From: JBGSUZ01 sp963677505
Lineage (GTDB): Bacteria; Bacillota; Clostridia; Peptostreptococcales; Acidaminobacteraceae
Assembly: GCA_963677505.2 (NCBI GenBank)
Contig: CAXXWB010000044.1
Span: forward strand, 1 to 64,000
DNA: 64,000 nucleotides
Direction: 5' to 3'
Part shown: one piece after another, positions 24,769 through 34,565 of the stretch
Numbering within the stretch: position 1 is the first letter of the stretch
Layout: each line of letters starts with the position of its first letter
Translations under genes and position numbers: made by a program
Notes under the pieces: generated by a model
Seen by the model: the letters and a program-made list of their open reading frames with translations, nothing else
What the model was told of the DNA's origin: nothing
Databases searched by the model: none

Positions 24769-27031
24769 TCAAGCGCCACCTTCTCCCCAAACTTGATAAT
24801 ATTCTGCATCTCCATGAATCTCAGTTTGTTTTTGCGTTGTATAATCATAATATATGACTTTGCTAAATCCAGAAAAAACAATGCCCCCTTCGTTGGTAAA
24901 TACACCATTAGGATAGACTTTAAGAAGCTCTTTTTTCGACTTATTAGAGACGTTTAGGGTTTCAACCCACATGTAATTGTCAAAGTCATATTTTGAGACT
25001 TCAGGTTTCAAAGGATTTATCTGCAATATATAAAAGTAATCTTTATCAGAAGCAATTAACCTGTACTCATAACCATTTAATGCACTTCTTGAATTTATAA
25101 GTATCTGCTTATTGTTCACAAGATCCATCTTGTATAAATTGTAAGTATTCCCTTTTTTGTTTTTATTTGTTACAGCACTTAGATAATATAGATTATCTTT
25201 AATAACGATGGTATTGTCTTTATCAAAATAGAAATTTTTCGGGAACTTCGTTATCTTTTTTGTATTTAAGTTCAGCGCTATCAATGGGTCCAATTCTCCA
25301 ACTAAATTTTTAATAATGAGGTATGAACCTAGCTGTCTTACTTCATATCTCCAATTTTTTGCTGAGGCCGAGTATGTGATCCAATTAATAATACGCCCCG
25401 TTTTTTACATCTAATTTCTTCACCGTTGTTTTTTGTTTTATCCACGAAAATGAAATAAATATTGTTGTTATCATAATAGTAGGTATTATCTGTCATTATG
25501 CCTACTTTGTGCGTATCGATTGTCTCAACTTTTAAAGTGTCTAGGTTAACAGATTTTAAATACACTTCCACAACTTGATCATTATTTTTCGTTATCGTAA
25601 ATTTTTTTCAACTCAAAATATAACTTGCGACTAGAAGAATCAATATGAACAACATTTACGTAGTACAAAGTGGCACTATTATCCCTTGGTGCTTGATAAA
25701 TAATTTTTTGCCCCCCTTGATCGTCCAGATACTCAATAGAACTTTTGGTTAAAAAATAGAGGCCATCCTTTACATCAATAAAGCTTTTGATATAAGCATC
25801 CACTTTAGAAGTGATTTGCTTTCTATATGAAAAATCTTTACTCACCATAAATAATGAGTCATTTTTTATATATTTTAGAAAGTCACTTATTTTTGCCGTG
25901 CTTTTTTTCGCTAAAGCTTCACTTTTTAGGAATTGATAATTATCCGTTCCATTATTTAGTTTAGTAAGTTGTCCTGTGGCGACTGAATAAATTCCGCCTT
26001 TTTTGCCGATTTCCATAACTGGCAGAACTATCATAATACATCCAAGTAATTATATTATTATCGCCATGTGTACTAAAAGAATAGTTCTCACCGATGCTAT
26101 TTTTCTGCAAACACAGTCCCTTGCTTGTCTAATACCGTTAATTCTCCATTGGCATAGTTCAAAAAATAGTCTTTGGTCATCAATAGAACACTATTGGATG
26201 CCTCTAGGCGATATATAGATTCCTCTGATTTTGTGTTTGGATCAAAACTTATAATTTGCCCCCCATACATATTATTCCCATTGTCCGGGTACCACACGAT
26301 AGATTTGTCCATTTGAAATAAAATCATTAGTTGTATACTGTTCACTAATCGTTTTCCTTAGCTGCTTTAGTCAAATCATCCTTTGAAACTCTAGTCAAAG
26401 CATCATCATCTAAACAGTAGAAATAATTGTCTAATATGCCAATGCTTTTAACATAATGATCAAAGACCATTTTCTTGTCCTACTTCTAGTATTTAACAGC
26501 ACAAATTTATTCAGGTCACCCACTTGAACTTGGTAAAAAATAAAATTGTCACTAAGTACGCTGACTTCAACCACATTTGAAATTGATTTTTCGACTTTTT
26601 GAGTTTTCTTGGAATAGATTTCAAGTGTTCGCTGATCTGATTTTACTAGGCTTAAATATAAGTTTATCTGAATCTCCACCCCATAGATCAACACGGGTAT
26701 TGAAGGTTGTCAAATTTTTTTGACCCAAGCCTGCAAGATTTCTTTTCACTAATACATTCCCTTTTTTTTCCCTCCACGGTGTAAAGTCCATCTTTATCGA
26801 CAAAATACTGAGATACGCCATATAAAATTTGGCAACCGTTACTCCCATCTGAGTCATATCGAACAATATAACTTTGCCTGCCATCTGATTCTAGCGAATA
26901 TAAAAAGCCTTCATTCGATTCATTGATACTAGATAGGTTTTTTATCAACATTTGTTGCATGAGAATGTAAGCGAAGTAGCAAATATCAATAAAACGAATA
27001 CCACCCAAAACCGTCCATTAAAAAGTCTCAT
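24769..27031 (-). pseudogene. Secreted beta-propeller-like (DUF5050-type) protein, frame broken many times
   Basis: AGGGAGG precedes ATG 27031, which opens MRLFNGRFWVVFVLLIFATSLTFS, a good signal peptide or anchor. The merged product is about 750 residues made of repeated units of the type FLYSLESDG, YIVRYDSDGSNGCQILYGVSQYFVDKDGLYTVEGK and LYKMDLVNNKQILINS. This is the pattern of DUF5050/KWG-like propellers, which face outside the cell. At least eight frame changes occur, for example near 26950, 26760, 26640, 26440, 26340, 26035, 25575 and 25330. The pieces keep the same order and composition, so one ancestral gene is clear. It may be a real pseudogene or heavy sequence error. Function unknown. 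Confidence 0.5.
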
Positions 27032-27200
27032 AAAGCCTCCCTAAAAACTTATTTTTCTTAATACATTATACCTCAACCCATAGATCCGCAAAACATTAAA
27101 TGACCTATCACTTTATTTCTTTTCAAGGAAAATGTATAATTTTACGTGGACTAAGAAAGACGTCATTTTTATAAGGACAAAAACTTGAAGAGGATTCATT

Positions 27201-28308
27201 ATGATTGCATCATTTTTCACCAAGCACCATTGGCAATTTATTAAACTTTTTCTCATGATCATTGTCTTTGTTTGCTCGTATATTTTTATAGCAAATAATG
27301 CTTATATGTATCATCAACCTATAGCGAAAATAACAAAAACAACTGATTTTAATTCTAATGATGAGGTTGTAAAAAATTTAAAATACGATGCCTATTACCA
27401 CCAAGTCATTGAAGCAACCCTCCTTAATACGGAGCGAAAAGGCCAAAATTTGAAGCTTGAAAGTGAATATACACTTTCAAAAGCTTACAATGACTACTAT
27501 AAAGTCGGCGGACTATATATTTTTAAGACCTACAGGCACTGACCTTTCAGACAACACCTTCGTTATAACAGGCTTGAAAAAGAGACCTGCACATTCTTTC
27601 GATTTTTATAATTTTTGCCTTTGCAGCCGTCTTTATTGGTGGTAGAAAAGGTCTTCGCTCACTGGGGCAGTGTCCCTTGTGAATGTGCTCATTTTTATTT
27701 GGGCTTCTCTATTTTTATATGAACAACTATAATCTTCAACTGATTACAATTTCAGCGGCACTTCTGTTTATTGTCCACCTCAATGGCTTTTGTTACAGGC
27801 TTTAATAAGAAAACCCTAGCCGCCAGTATTGGTACGGGCCCTTGGGACCGCTTCTGCAGTATTGATTGCCTATATTGTATTTTCTCTCATTCACTACAAA
27901 GGTGTCCATTTTGAAGAAATGGAATTTATGCTAACCTCCCCAATGGATGTCTTCTATTTAGAGCTTGTTATAGGTACCTTAGGCGGGATTATGGACATTG
28001 CCGTTTCTATGGCTTCTTCTATTGATGAACTGGTTGGCAATTCTCCCAATATTACAAGGAAACAGTTGATCCATTCAGGCATGATGATTGGCAATGATAC
28101 TATGGGCACTATGACGAACACCCTTATTTTTGCTTATTTAAGCGGCAGTATACCGCTGCTGCTTCTATTAGTGAAAAACAATATTCACATCGGTTTTGTC
28201 CTAAATGTTAATATTTCTTTGGAGATCCTTCGAGCTTTAGTTTCCAGTATAGGCATTGTTATCAGTATCCCAATAACCTTAGCCATTTCGATTCTGCCTT
28301 TTATATAA
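27201..28308 (+). CDS. YibE/F family membrane protein, first of a pair (several frame breaks)
   Basis: The product is about 370 residues. ATG 27201 follows GAAGAGG. An N-terminal membrane anchor (KLFLMIIVFVCSYIFIANN) leads to a soluble domain with YYHQVIEATLLNTERKGQNLKLESEYTLSKAYNDYYKVG. The membrane part follows, with IGGRKGLRSL and the family signature LELVIGTLGGIMDIAVSMASSIDELVGNSPNITRKQLIHSGMMIGNDTMGTMTNTLIFAY. Breaks occur between 27490 and 27830. YibE/F proteins usually occur as a pair, as here. Their role is unknown, and metal or peptide transport has been guessed. The second gene starts 22 bases later. Confidence 0.75.
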
Positions 28309-28330
28309 GAGAGAGGAGGCTGAAAAATTA

Positions 28331-29140
28331 ATGAACCAAGCCATATTTTCACTTACTTTTATTTTATTTATTCTGATGGTCAGCATCGGCGGCAAAAGAG
28401 GGCTAAATGCTTTTCTATCCTTGTTCTATAACGTTACCGTATTTATCATATTAATCATCATGATTGCACTGGGATTTGACCCGATTATATGCACCGTTAT
28501 AGGCAGTCTCCTAATCAGTTCAATTTTACTTTTCAATACCAATGGCTATAACAAACAAGACTATCGTCCTCATGTATTTCTGTCTTTCTAGCCATTTTGC
28601 TAACTCTTGCAATTGCCTATCCGTTGGGGTCAACTGCAAATATACAAGGCTTTAGTAGTGAACAGCTTGAACACTTATCTATTGCAACACCTCTTATCAA
28701 CATAGACTTCAGCAAGCTGATTTTGTGTGAAATATTATTTGGATTATTAGGCGCTATTATTGATGTTTCAATATCAATTTCCTCAGCTATGAATGAATTG
28801 TATGTGAACCATGAGCAAATTAAACAAAAGCAACTTTTTACTTCTGGCATGAGGATTGGAACCGATATTCTCGGCACCATGACACATACCTTGCTGTTTG
28901 CTTATATTGGTGGCTTTTTCACTTTACTGATTTGGTTTGAAGTACTAAAATATCCTTTCTCTGTTATCATTAACTCTAAAATATTTGCAGCGGAAGTCTT
29001 CCAAATCATCTGCGGTGGTCTGGGGTATTATTTTAGTCATACCAATAACCGCGTATTTAATGACTTTTATATTAACAAAAGAAAAGAAAACCCTCTGTTT
29101 AGCTCACAGAGGGTTTCTTTTCTTAACAGATGACTGTTAA
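28331..29140 (+). CDS. YibE/F family membrane protein, second of a pair (two frame breaks)
   Basis: The product is about 260 residues. GAGAGGAGG precedes ATG 28331. MNQAIFSLTFILFILMVSIGGKRGLNAFLSLFYN gives the shared GGKRGL motif. After a break near 28590 comes LCEILFGLLGAIIDVSISISSAMNELYVNHEQIKQKQLFTSGMRIGTDILGTMTHTLLFAY, which mirrors the signature of the first gene. A second break near 29020 leads to ILVIPITAYLMTFILTKEKK. The exact stop is uncertain because the frame runs through the terminator hairpin to TAA 29138-29140. Five to six membrane helices are expected. It is co-transcribed with the gene upstream. Confidence 0.75.
29089..29123 (+). terminator. Terminator of the YibE/F pair
   Basis: The arms AAACCCTCTGT and ACAGAGGGTTT are separated by seven bases and followed by CTTTTCTT on the plus strand. 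It overlaps the apparent 3' end of the second YibE/F gene and precedes the DUF134 promoter. Confidence 0.75.
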
Positions 29141-29153
29141 GATTTTATTTATT

Positions 29154-29214
29154 GTTGACATATGTTCAAAACGTTTTATAATAAAAAACTACCCAGTATT
29201 GAACATATGTTCAA
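29154..29214 (+). promoter_or_regulatory. Promoter with two operators for the DUF134 gene
   Basis: TTGACA (29155-29160) and TATAAT (29177-29182) are 16 bases apart. A perfect 16-base palindrome TTGAACATATGTTCAA lies at 29199-29214, downstream of the -10. A second, imperfect copy (29154-29169, sharing ACATATGTTCAA) overlaps the -35. The other DUF134 gene (40364-40744) has the same layout with different outer bases, which points to autoregulation. Confidence 0.7.
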
Positions 29215-29238
29215 AATATAAATTTAAGGAGAATCCTT

Positions 29239-29583
29239 ATGGCAAGACCGCGAAAATGCAGACGTGTATGCCGCGTCCCTGAAAAAACACTTTATGGCCC
29301 CCTCGAAACTTCTATCGAAAAAAACAATATTATTTTAGTCACGGTTGAAGAGTATGAAGTCGTTCGTCTAATAGATTTGGTAGGATTGACTCAAGAAGAG
29401 TGTGCCACCCGCATGGATGTTGCACGAACAAGTATTCAGCGACTCTATATCGATGCCCGTAGAAAAATGGCCGAGTCCTTTATCAATGGGAAATTTCTTA
29501 AAATTGAAGGTGGTAATTATACTGTGTGTACAGGAGAAAATATTAATTGTTGTGGCAATAAATGTGTAAAGCGTTGCCTTTAG
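29239..29583 (+). CDS. DUF134 (UPF0251) DNA-binding protein with Cys-rich tail
   Basis: The product is 114 residues. It opens MARPRKCRRVCRVPEKTLYGP and continues with the family core TVEEYEVVRLIDLVGLTQEECATRMDVARTSIQRLYIDARRKMAESFINGKFLKIEGG. The core is a sigma-factor region 4-like helix-turn-helix. The tail CTGENINCCGNKCVKRC has five Cys, and two more lie near the N-terminus, so metal or Fe-S sensing is plausible. Two palindromes overlap its own promoter. It starts an operon with the transporter gene 46 bases downstream. AAGGAGAA precedes the start. The family's ligand is unknown. Confidence 0.8.
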   Translation: MARPRKCRRVCRVPEKTLYGPLETSIEKNNIILVTVEEYEVVRLIDLVGLTQEECATRMDVARTSIQRLYIDARRKMAESFINGKFLKIEGGNYTVCTGENINCCGNKCVKRCL

Positions 29584-29628
29584 CGATGCAAATTATTTTA
29601 AAACAAAAATAATAATAGGAGATTATTC

Positions 29629-30618
29629 ATGAAAACTCTATTTTTCTTACCCTCAAAAAACTTAGTTTGGACCATACCCTTTATACTCCTTTTGGGATTT
29701 TTAACGGGTTTAAATTTTAATACCACATTTTTAAAAGGCTATATTCTATTTTTCACTTTTCTAATGATTTACCCTACAATGATTGGCTTTAAAATAAAGG
29801 AAGCCGTTGACCTTTCTCATATGAAAGTCGTCATTGGAGCATCCCTTTTAAACTTTTTGATAATTCCAGCCATCGCCTTTGTCTTTGGAAAATTATTTTT
29901 AGCAGACAGCCCTGAACTCTTTGCCGGCATCATAATGATCTCCTTATTTCCAACCAGTGGCATGACCATTTCATGGACCATGCTGAGCAAAGGCAATGTT
30001 CCAGCTGCTATTAAAGTCACAGCAATCAGTTTACTCCTCGGCTCTTTCTTAGCGCCAATTTATTTATACTTTACCGTTGGTACTATGGTAGATGTGAATA
30101 TTCTTCAGACATTTATCACCATTGCACAGATTGTTATATTACCTATGATTTTAGGGAATATTACTTACAAACTTATTCTGAAAAAATTTACCCCTGAGCA
30201 ATTCAACAAAAAAATAAAGCCCATTCTTCCGCCAATGAGCGTATGGGCAATGTTGTTCATTATTTTTACCAGTATCAGCATGAAAGCAAAAACAATTGCC
30301 AATCAACCTGATTTATTGGTTAATTCAGTGCTTCTTCTCATCCTGTTCTATCTAGTGAACTTCACCATTAGTACCCTTGCCGTTCAACAATTCTTTAATA
30401 AATCAGATGGTTATGCTCTCGTCTATGGAACGGTTATGAGAAATCTATCTATTGCGCTAGGGCTTGCTATAGCTTCTTTTGGCCCAGATACTGCCTTAAT
30501 TATAACCCTTGCCTTTATACTACAAGTTCAAGGCGCCGCGTGGTATGGCAAGCTCTCTGCCAAATACAAATGGCTAGAACCTAAAAAATCTAAATTAGAA
30601 GCAGTAGAAGATTATTAG
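29629..30618 (+). CDS. BASS/ACR3-like transporter (bile acid:sodium symporter superfamily)
   Basis: The product is 329 residues with about ten hydrophobic helices and no signal peptide. The 5+5 repeat of the superfamily is visible: SLFPTSGMTISWTMLSKGN in the first half and YGTVMRNLSIALGLAIASFG in the second. It resembles arsenite exporters of the ACR3 group in length and in the GN and MRN motifs. The transport Cys of ACR3 (in the PCxAM segment) is replaced here (PTSGM), so arsenite is not assured. It lies behind a Cys-rich DUF134 regulator and ends 6 bases before the convergent histidine kinase gene. Confidence 0.75.
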   Translation: MKTLFFLPSKNLVWTIPFILLLGFLTGLNFNTTFLKGYILFFTFLMIYPTMIGFKIKEAVDLSHMKVVIGASLLNFLIIPAIAFVFGKLFLADSPELFAGIIMISLFPTSGMTISWTMLSKGNVPAAIKVTAISLLLGSFLAPIYLYFTVGTMVDVNILQTFITIAQIVILPMILGNITYKLILKKFTPEQFNKKIKPILPPMSVWAMLFIIFTSISMKAKTIANQPDLLVNSVLLLILFYLVNFTISTLAVQQFFNKSDGYALVYGTVMRNLSIALGLAIASFGPDTALIITLAFILQVQGAAWYGKLSAKYKWLEPKKSKLEAVEDY

Positions 30619-30623
30619 AAATA

Positions 30624-32552
30624 CTAAAACTCTTTCGGCAACTCAATTTTAAACACTACACCGTTGCCAAGCGTGCTCTTACAGTATATATGGCCTTTAA
30701 GTAACTGATTGATTATATTAAATATTATGTGCATGCCAAGACCAATATTCCCACTGCTGCGCTTTGTTGTGAAAAAAGGTTCATATATTTTGGTCAAATT
30801 TTCTTCGGTGATACCATTTCCGTCATCCCTATAGAAGATTATAATCTTATCAGGATGATCCTCTACATCAATTATAATATGACCGCCATCTCTATCAAGA
30901 AAACCGTGATGTATGGAGTTCATAATCAATATCGTAAACATTTGGAAATAGGATCTCGGGTAGCTATGGATTACCAGCTCAACTGGGCAGTTGTTTGTAA
31001 TCTCAATATTCTTGTTTTTATATTCATGTTTAAGGCTGTTAATGACTACAGATATACTCTCAAAGAGGTTAAAAATTGTTCTGATCTCCACACTCTGGTT
31101 GACAGCAACCTGCTTGAAACTGCTAACCAAATCAGCCGCCCGAGTAATATTATGCCCAATCAATTGGAGTGCCTCTGTATTGTTCTCAATATAGGTTGCT
31201 AGCGCTTTTTTCGACATCTTGTCTTCTGAAAATTTTGTTGAAATATCTTGATTGAGTTTTTCCATATAGGACGTTACTGACACACAGATGCCAAGAGGCG
31301 TGTTTATTTCATGGGCAACACCTGCCACAAGATTTCCCAAAGAGATGGCTTTTTCAGATTCTATTAAATAACGGTATTGAGATTCAAGTTCAGAATCCTT
31401 TTCTCTTATATGCCTTTCGAGTATCTCATTTTCATTTCTAAAAGCCTCTATTATCGTTTGGAAGGAATGGGACATCTTACCCATTTCATCTTTTCTATTG
31501 ATGTACTTCTCAGGAATATTCTTTGAAAAATCACCATTTGCAATATTTTTAGCAAAATCCACGAGAATCTTATACGGCCTGATAGATTTGGTCACGACAA
31601 AGTTGATAATCACTATTGCAAACAGAACGGTAAAAATGAAAATTCCGATCATTAGAAATAGGATATCTTTAATCTCCTTCTCCATATCACTTTTGCTAAT
31701 CAGAGAAACAACTCTCCAGTCGCTGTTTCCAACGGGATAAGAAAACATAAGATAATTAGCGCCGTTGTAATTTACAGAAAGCAGCTTCTCAGTCCCATCA
31801 AAAATTTCGCCACTATAGCCGTTAAGGGGGTCAGACTCGTTTTGAATCACGTCTGTCATGATCTTGCTCGCATCCTCATTGTAGATGTACTTTCCATCTC
31901 CCGAAATCAGGAAGTTAATATCACTATTGCCTATCTTATGAGCCTTAAATATCTCTGGTATCTTGTCAAGAACGATTTCGGCACCTGTAAAGCCATAAAT
32001 GTCACCCTTTTCCCTAAGTGCTTTAACTGCGCATATAACTATTTTCCCAGTTCCCCATTCAATATAGGGTGGCGTGAATCCCACGTCTTCAGAAGAAATA
32101 GCGATAGGATACCACGGACGTTTTCTAACGTCATAACTGTCATCGGGAATAATCCCAAAATTGTCATAATAGAAGTTAGCTTTCTCGTTTCCAACCCACG
32201 ACGTGAACAGATACGGATCACTAGACTTTATTTCGATGAGCGTTTGCTTCACTGAATCTATATATAGGTTTTCCGACAGGGTCTTCTTGTTGTCGGCAGT
32301 CAGAAGAAACTTTTTTATCTCGCTGTGATTGCCTATCTGATCGGTAATGATGGCGGCATTTTCAAATATATTGCTGACTTCATCCGCAATCAATCTTGCT
32401 CTTAGCTCTGTATTTTCTAAGGTGTGCTTCTTTAATTCCTCATTTGCAAACTCATAGAAATAAGATGCCAAAGCCGTAAAAATCAATATAAGTACAAGGG
32501 ATATTATAAATGATATTTTATGTGCAAGACTTTGCTTGAATTTCTCCATCAT
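30624..32552 (-). CDS. Sensor histidine kinase with extracellular cache domain
   Basis: The product is 642 residues. Transmembrane helix 1 (about 15-32) and helix 2 (about 298-320) flank a double-cache sensor domain (YDVRKRPWYPIAISSEDVGFTPPYIEWGTGKIVICAVKAL, the usual small-ligand pattern). A HAMP domain follows, then a coiled coil and a HisKA-like segment with LVAGVAHEINTPLGI (phospho-His). The HATPase has MNSIHHGF, DDGNGI, IYEPFFTTK and GLGMHIIFNII. No response regulator gene is adjacent. GAGGTGAC precedes tandem ATGs. It is convergent with the transporter gene. Confidence 0.9.
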   Translation of the reverse strand: MMEKFKQSLAHKISFIISLVLILIFTALASYFYEFANEELKKHTLENTELRARLIADEVSNIFENAAIITDQIGNHSEIKKFLLTADNKKTLSENLYIDSVKQTLIEIKSSDPYLFTSWVGNEKANFYYDNFGIIPDDSYDVRKRPWYPIAISSEDVGFTPPYIEWGTGKIVICAVKALREKGDIYGFTGAEIVLDKIPEIFKAHKIGNSDINFLISGDGKYIYNEDASKIMTDVIQNESDPLNGYSGEIFDGTEKLLSVNYNGANYLMFSYPVGNSDWRVVSLISKSDMEKEIKDILFLMIGIFIFTVLFAIVIINFVVTKSIRPYKILVDFAKNIANGDFSKNIPEKYINRKDEMGKMSHSFQTIIEAFRNENEILERHIREKDSELESQYRYLIESEKAISLGNLVAGVAHEINTPLGICVSVTSYMEKLNQDISTKFSEDKMSKKALATYIENNTEALQLIGHNITRAADLVSSFKQVAVNQSVEIRTIFNLFESISVVINSLKHEYKNKNIEITNNCPVELVIHSYPRSYFQMFTILIMNSIHHGFLDRDGGHIIIDVEDHPDKIIIFYRDDGNGITEENLTKIYEPFFTTKRSSGNIGLGMHIIFNIINQLLKGHIYCKSTLGNGVVFKIELPKEF

Positions 32553-32617
32553 AGGACCGTCACCTCTTTTGAGGTGTTTATACCCAACATTTCAATATTT
32601 ACATAAATTTTATCACC

Positions 32618-33133
32618 TCAGCAATCAATTCCTTTTCGCGAAAGAACACCTTGTTCAAAATAATGTTTGACTTCTTTCATTTCGGTCACTAAATCTGCGT
32701 AGTTCATAATTTCCAAAGGCGCATAACGTCCGGTTAAAACCACTTCAACATGCTTTCCTCTATTTTTAAGCACTTCAAGTAAGTCGGAGGTTGTAAATAG
32801 ATCATAATATAAAGCAATGAAGACTTCATCTAAAATAACCATCTCATAGTAATCACCCTTTAAAATTTCAGCGCATTTTCCAAGTGCCTCTTGAGCAGAT
32901 TTTTGATCCGATAAAGTAGGCTCTTTTTCAATAAAGCACCCTCTACCCAACTGCTCGATTTTAATTTGGGGCAAATAGGTACTGATACCTGTTTCACTGT
33001 ATGCCATATCCTTAATAAACTGGCCTATATATACCTTCTTATCCGCGCAAGCGGCTCTTACTGCCAAACCAAATGCTGCTGTCGTCTTTCCTTTCCCATT
33101 ACCCGTGTAAACATGAACATATCCTTTACTCAT
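32618..33133 (-). CDS. cobO: Cob(I)alamin adenosyltransferase (CobO/BtuR type)
   Basis: The product is 171 residues. It opens MSKGYVHVYTGNGKGKTTAAFGLAVRAACA with the P-loop GNGKGKTT, then YIGQFIKDMAYSETG and the Walker B-like MVILDEVFIALYYDLF. VVLTGRYAPLEIMNYADLVTEMKEVKHYFEQGV is the family signature. The enzyme transfers the adenosyl group of ATP to cobalt in corrinoids. It lies 41 bases downstream of a radical SAM gene. No riboswitch is seen directly upstream. The start at 33133 is preferred over 33148 because of the GGAG site and the family start. Confidence 0.9.
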   Translation of the reverse strand: MSKGYVHVYTGNGKGKTTAAFGLAVRAACADKKVYIGQFIKDMAYSETGISTYLPQIKIEQLGRGCFIEKEPTLSDQKSAQEALGKCAEILKGDYYEMVILDEVFIALYYDLFTTSDLLEVLKNRGKHVEVVLTGRYAPLEIMNYADLVTEMKEVKHYFEQGVLSRKGIDC

Positions 33134-33174
33134 TCTTATACGCTCCAAGTTTATTTTTTAGTTTTCCATAGTAA

Positions 33175-34107
33175 TCAAATACTTCTACGCTGACGCCGTC
33201 TGTAGGTATTATAGCCTTTGTAGTAAACGAACTCTACAGATTCTGAGGCATTTAATTGACCAATAACTTCTTCAGGCTTGCTACAATTTCTTGATTTTAG
33301 AAAATCCAATATTTCAAATTGATTCATAGGATGCCTTTGAATAATACTTAAAAGCGCCTCAAAATCATCTTTGACTTCACTGTGAAAACCAGTAGAAATT
33401 AATCTTTCAATTGAAATTCCCCCTAAAAAGGCAACCGCTTTTTCTATTGCCTCGTCATCCGTCTGAAAAACGCCTTCTTCGGCGGGTGGGCGAATCGGTG
33501 AATTTATATATAATTTTGTATACTTTATTTTCTGCAAAATTTCTAAAAATCGCTCCAAGGATTCTTGGTCGTCGTTCATGCCTTTAATTAACATGATTTC
33601 TAACCACAACTCCCCTTTGAATGTCTTTGAAAATTCTATTAATCCTTCTAAGACGCTGTTATAACGAATAGACTTATGGGGTCTGTTAATACTTTTAAAC
33701 TGATTTTCATTGATTGCATCTAATGAAGGCAGTACAATATCCGCTCTTCTTAATTCATCCCGGACTTCCTCGTTCGCCATTAAAGCACCATTTGTAATAA
33801 CTGCAATAGGTTTTTCGGTTATTTTTTTTATAGCCTCTATCAGCGCCCCCAACCCTAAATACAAGGTTGGCTCCCCTTCTCCAACAATGGTAATTACATC
33901 AAAATCAGGATTTTTCTCTAGAACTAATCTGATTTCAGACATAATTTCTTCCACAGGATAAAAACATTTTCTTGCCACCGTCATTATCGAGGTTCTGCCC
34001 AACTGACAATAAACACAAGAATAATTACAGGTTTTATTGGGAATAGGGCTTACCCCCAATGATAAACCTAACCGCCTTGAAGGAACGGGACCATATACAC
34101 GTTTCAT
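33175..34107 (-). CDS. Radical SAM protein (COG0731-like)
   Basis: The product is about 310 residues. It opens MKRVYGPVPSRRLGLSLGVSPIPNKTCNYSCVYCQLGRT, where CNYSCVYC is the radical SAM cluster motif and the GPVPSRRLG head is typical of the COG0731 group. IVGEGEPTLY and SLDAINENQFKSINRPH follow. The C-terminal 70 residues look like a winged helix (LLSIIQRHPMNQFEILDFLKSRNCSKPEEVIGQL). The substrate is unknown. GGAGGTGG precedes the start. The gene lies behind the terminator of the Fe-S/P-loop operon and forms a pair with cobO. Confidence 0.8.
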   Translation of the reverse strand: MKRVYGPVPSRRLGLSLGVSPIPNKTCNYSCVYCQLGRTSIMTVARKCFYPVEEIMSEIRLVLEKNPDFDVITIVGEGEPTLYLGLGALIEAIKKITEKPIAVITNGALMANEEVRDELRRADIVLPSLDAINENQFKSINRPHKSIRYNSVLEGLIEFSKTFKGELWLEIMLIKGMNDDQESLERFLEILQKIKYTKLYINSPIRPPAEEGVFQTDDEAIEKAVAFLGGISIERLISTGFHSEVKDDFEALLSIIQRHPMNQFEILDFLKSRNCSKPEEVIGQLNASESVEFVYYKGYNTYRRRQRRSI

Positions 34108-34146
34108 TAAATTGCCACCTCCAATCATTCTTGTCTGTTTATCTCT

Positions 34147-34196
34147 TAAAAAAATAGAGAGCTCTGCCTATTTATAAAATAAACAAAACTCTCTAT
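34147..34196 (-). terminator. Terminator of the Fe-S/P-loop operon
   Basis: ATAGAGAG and CTCTCTAT pair around a long loop. On the minus strand seven T follow (ATTTTTTTAAG). It lies shortly after the NifX-like gene that ends at 34208. Confidence 0.65.
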
Positions 34197-34207
34197 AAGT
34201 TATTTTT

Positions 34208-34564
34208 TTATTGACCACACTCATCACTGTGTTGATGGTCATGGCAAACAGAACCCGTTGATTTAAGAATACCACTTAAATACATTTCAACAGCATTCTG
34301 AGCTTCACCCATTGCGCCTACAATGACTTCAATACCTTTTTCGTTAAAGATGTCTACAGCACCGCCACCCATGCCGCCAGAAATAACCACATTGACGCCA
34401 AGATCATTTAAGAAGTTTGGTAAAAAGCCTGGTTTGTGGCCAGGGTTTGGAACGGCTTCTGAAGAAACCACCTTTCCATTTTCTGTATTGAAAATATTAA
34501 AATGTTCGCAATGTCCAAAGTGGCCTGTTACCATACCTTTATCACTTGCTACTGCTATTTTCAT
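34208..34564 (-). CDS. NifX/NafY-like (dinitrogenase Fe-Mo cofactor domain) protein
   Basis: The product is 118 residues. It opens MKIAVASDKGMVTGHFGHCEHFNIFNTENGKVVSSEAVPNPGHKPGFLPNFL and has VVISGGMGGGAVDIFNEKGIEVIVGA. This is the NifB/NifX/NafY domain, which holds iron-sulfur or iron-molybdenum cofactor precursors. The C-terminus HDHQHSDECGQ is His/Cys-rich and may bind metal. No nitrogenase genes are visible, so this is one of the stand-alone proteins common in anaerobes. The stop codon of the next gene lies one base away. It is the last gene of the operon. Confidence 0.8.
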   Translation of the reverse strand: MKIAVASDKGMVTGHFGHCEHFNIFNTENGKVVSSEAVPNPGHKPGFLPNFLNDLGVNVVISGGMGGGAVDIFNEKGIEVIVGAMGEAQNAVEMYLSGILKSTGSVCHDHQHSDECGQ

Positions 34565-34565
34565 A

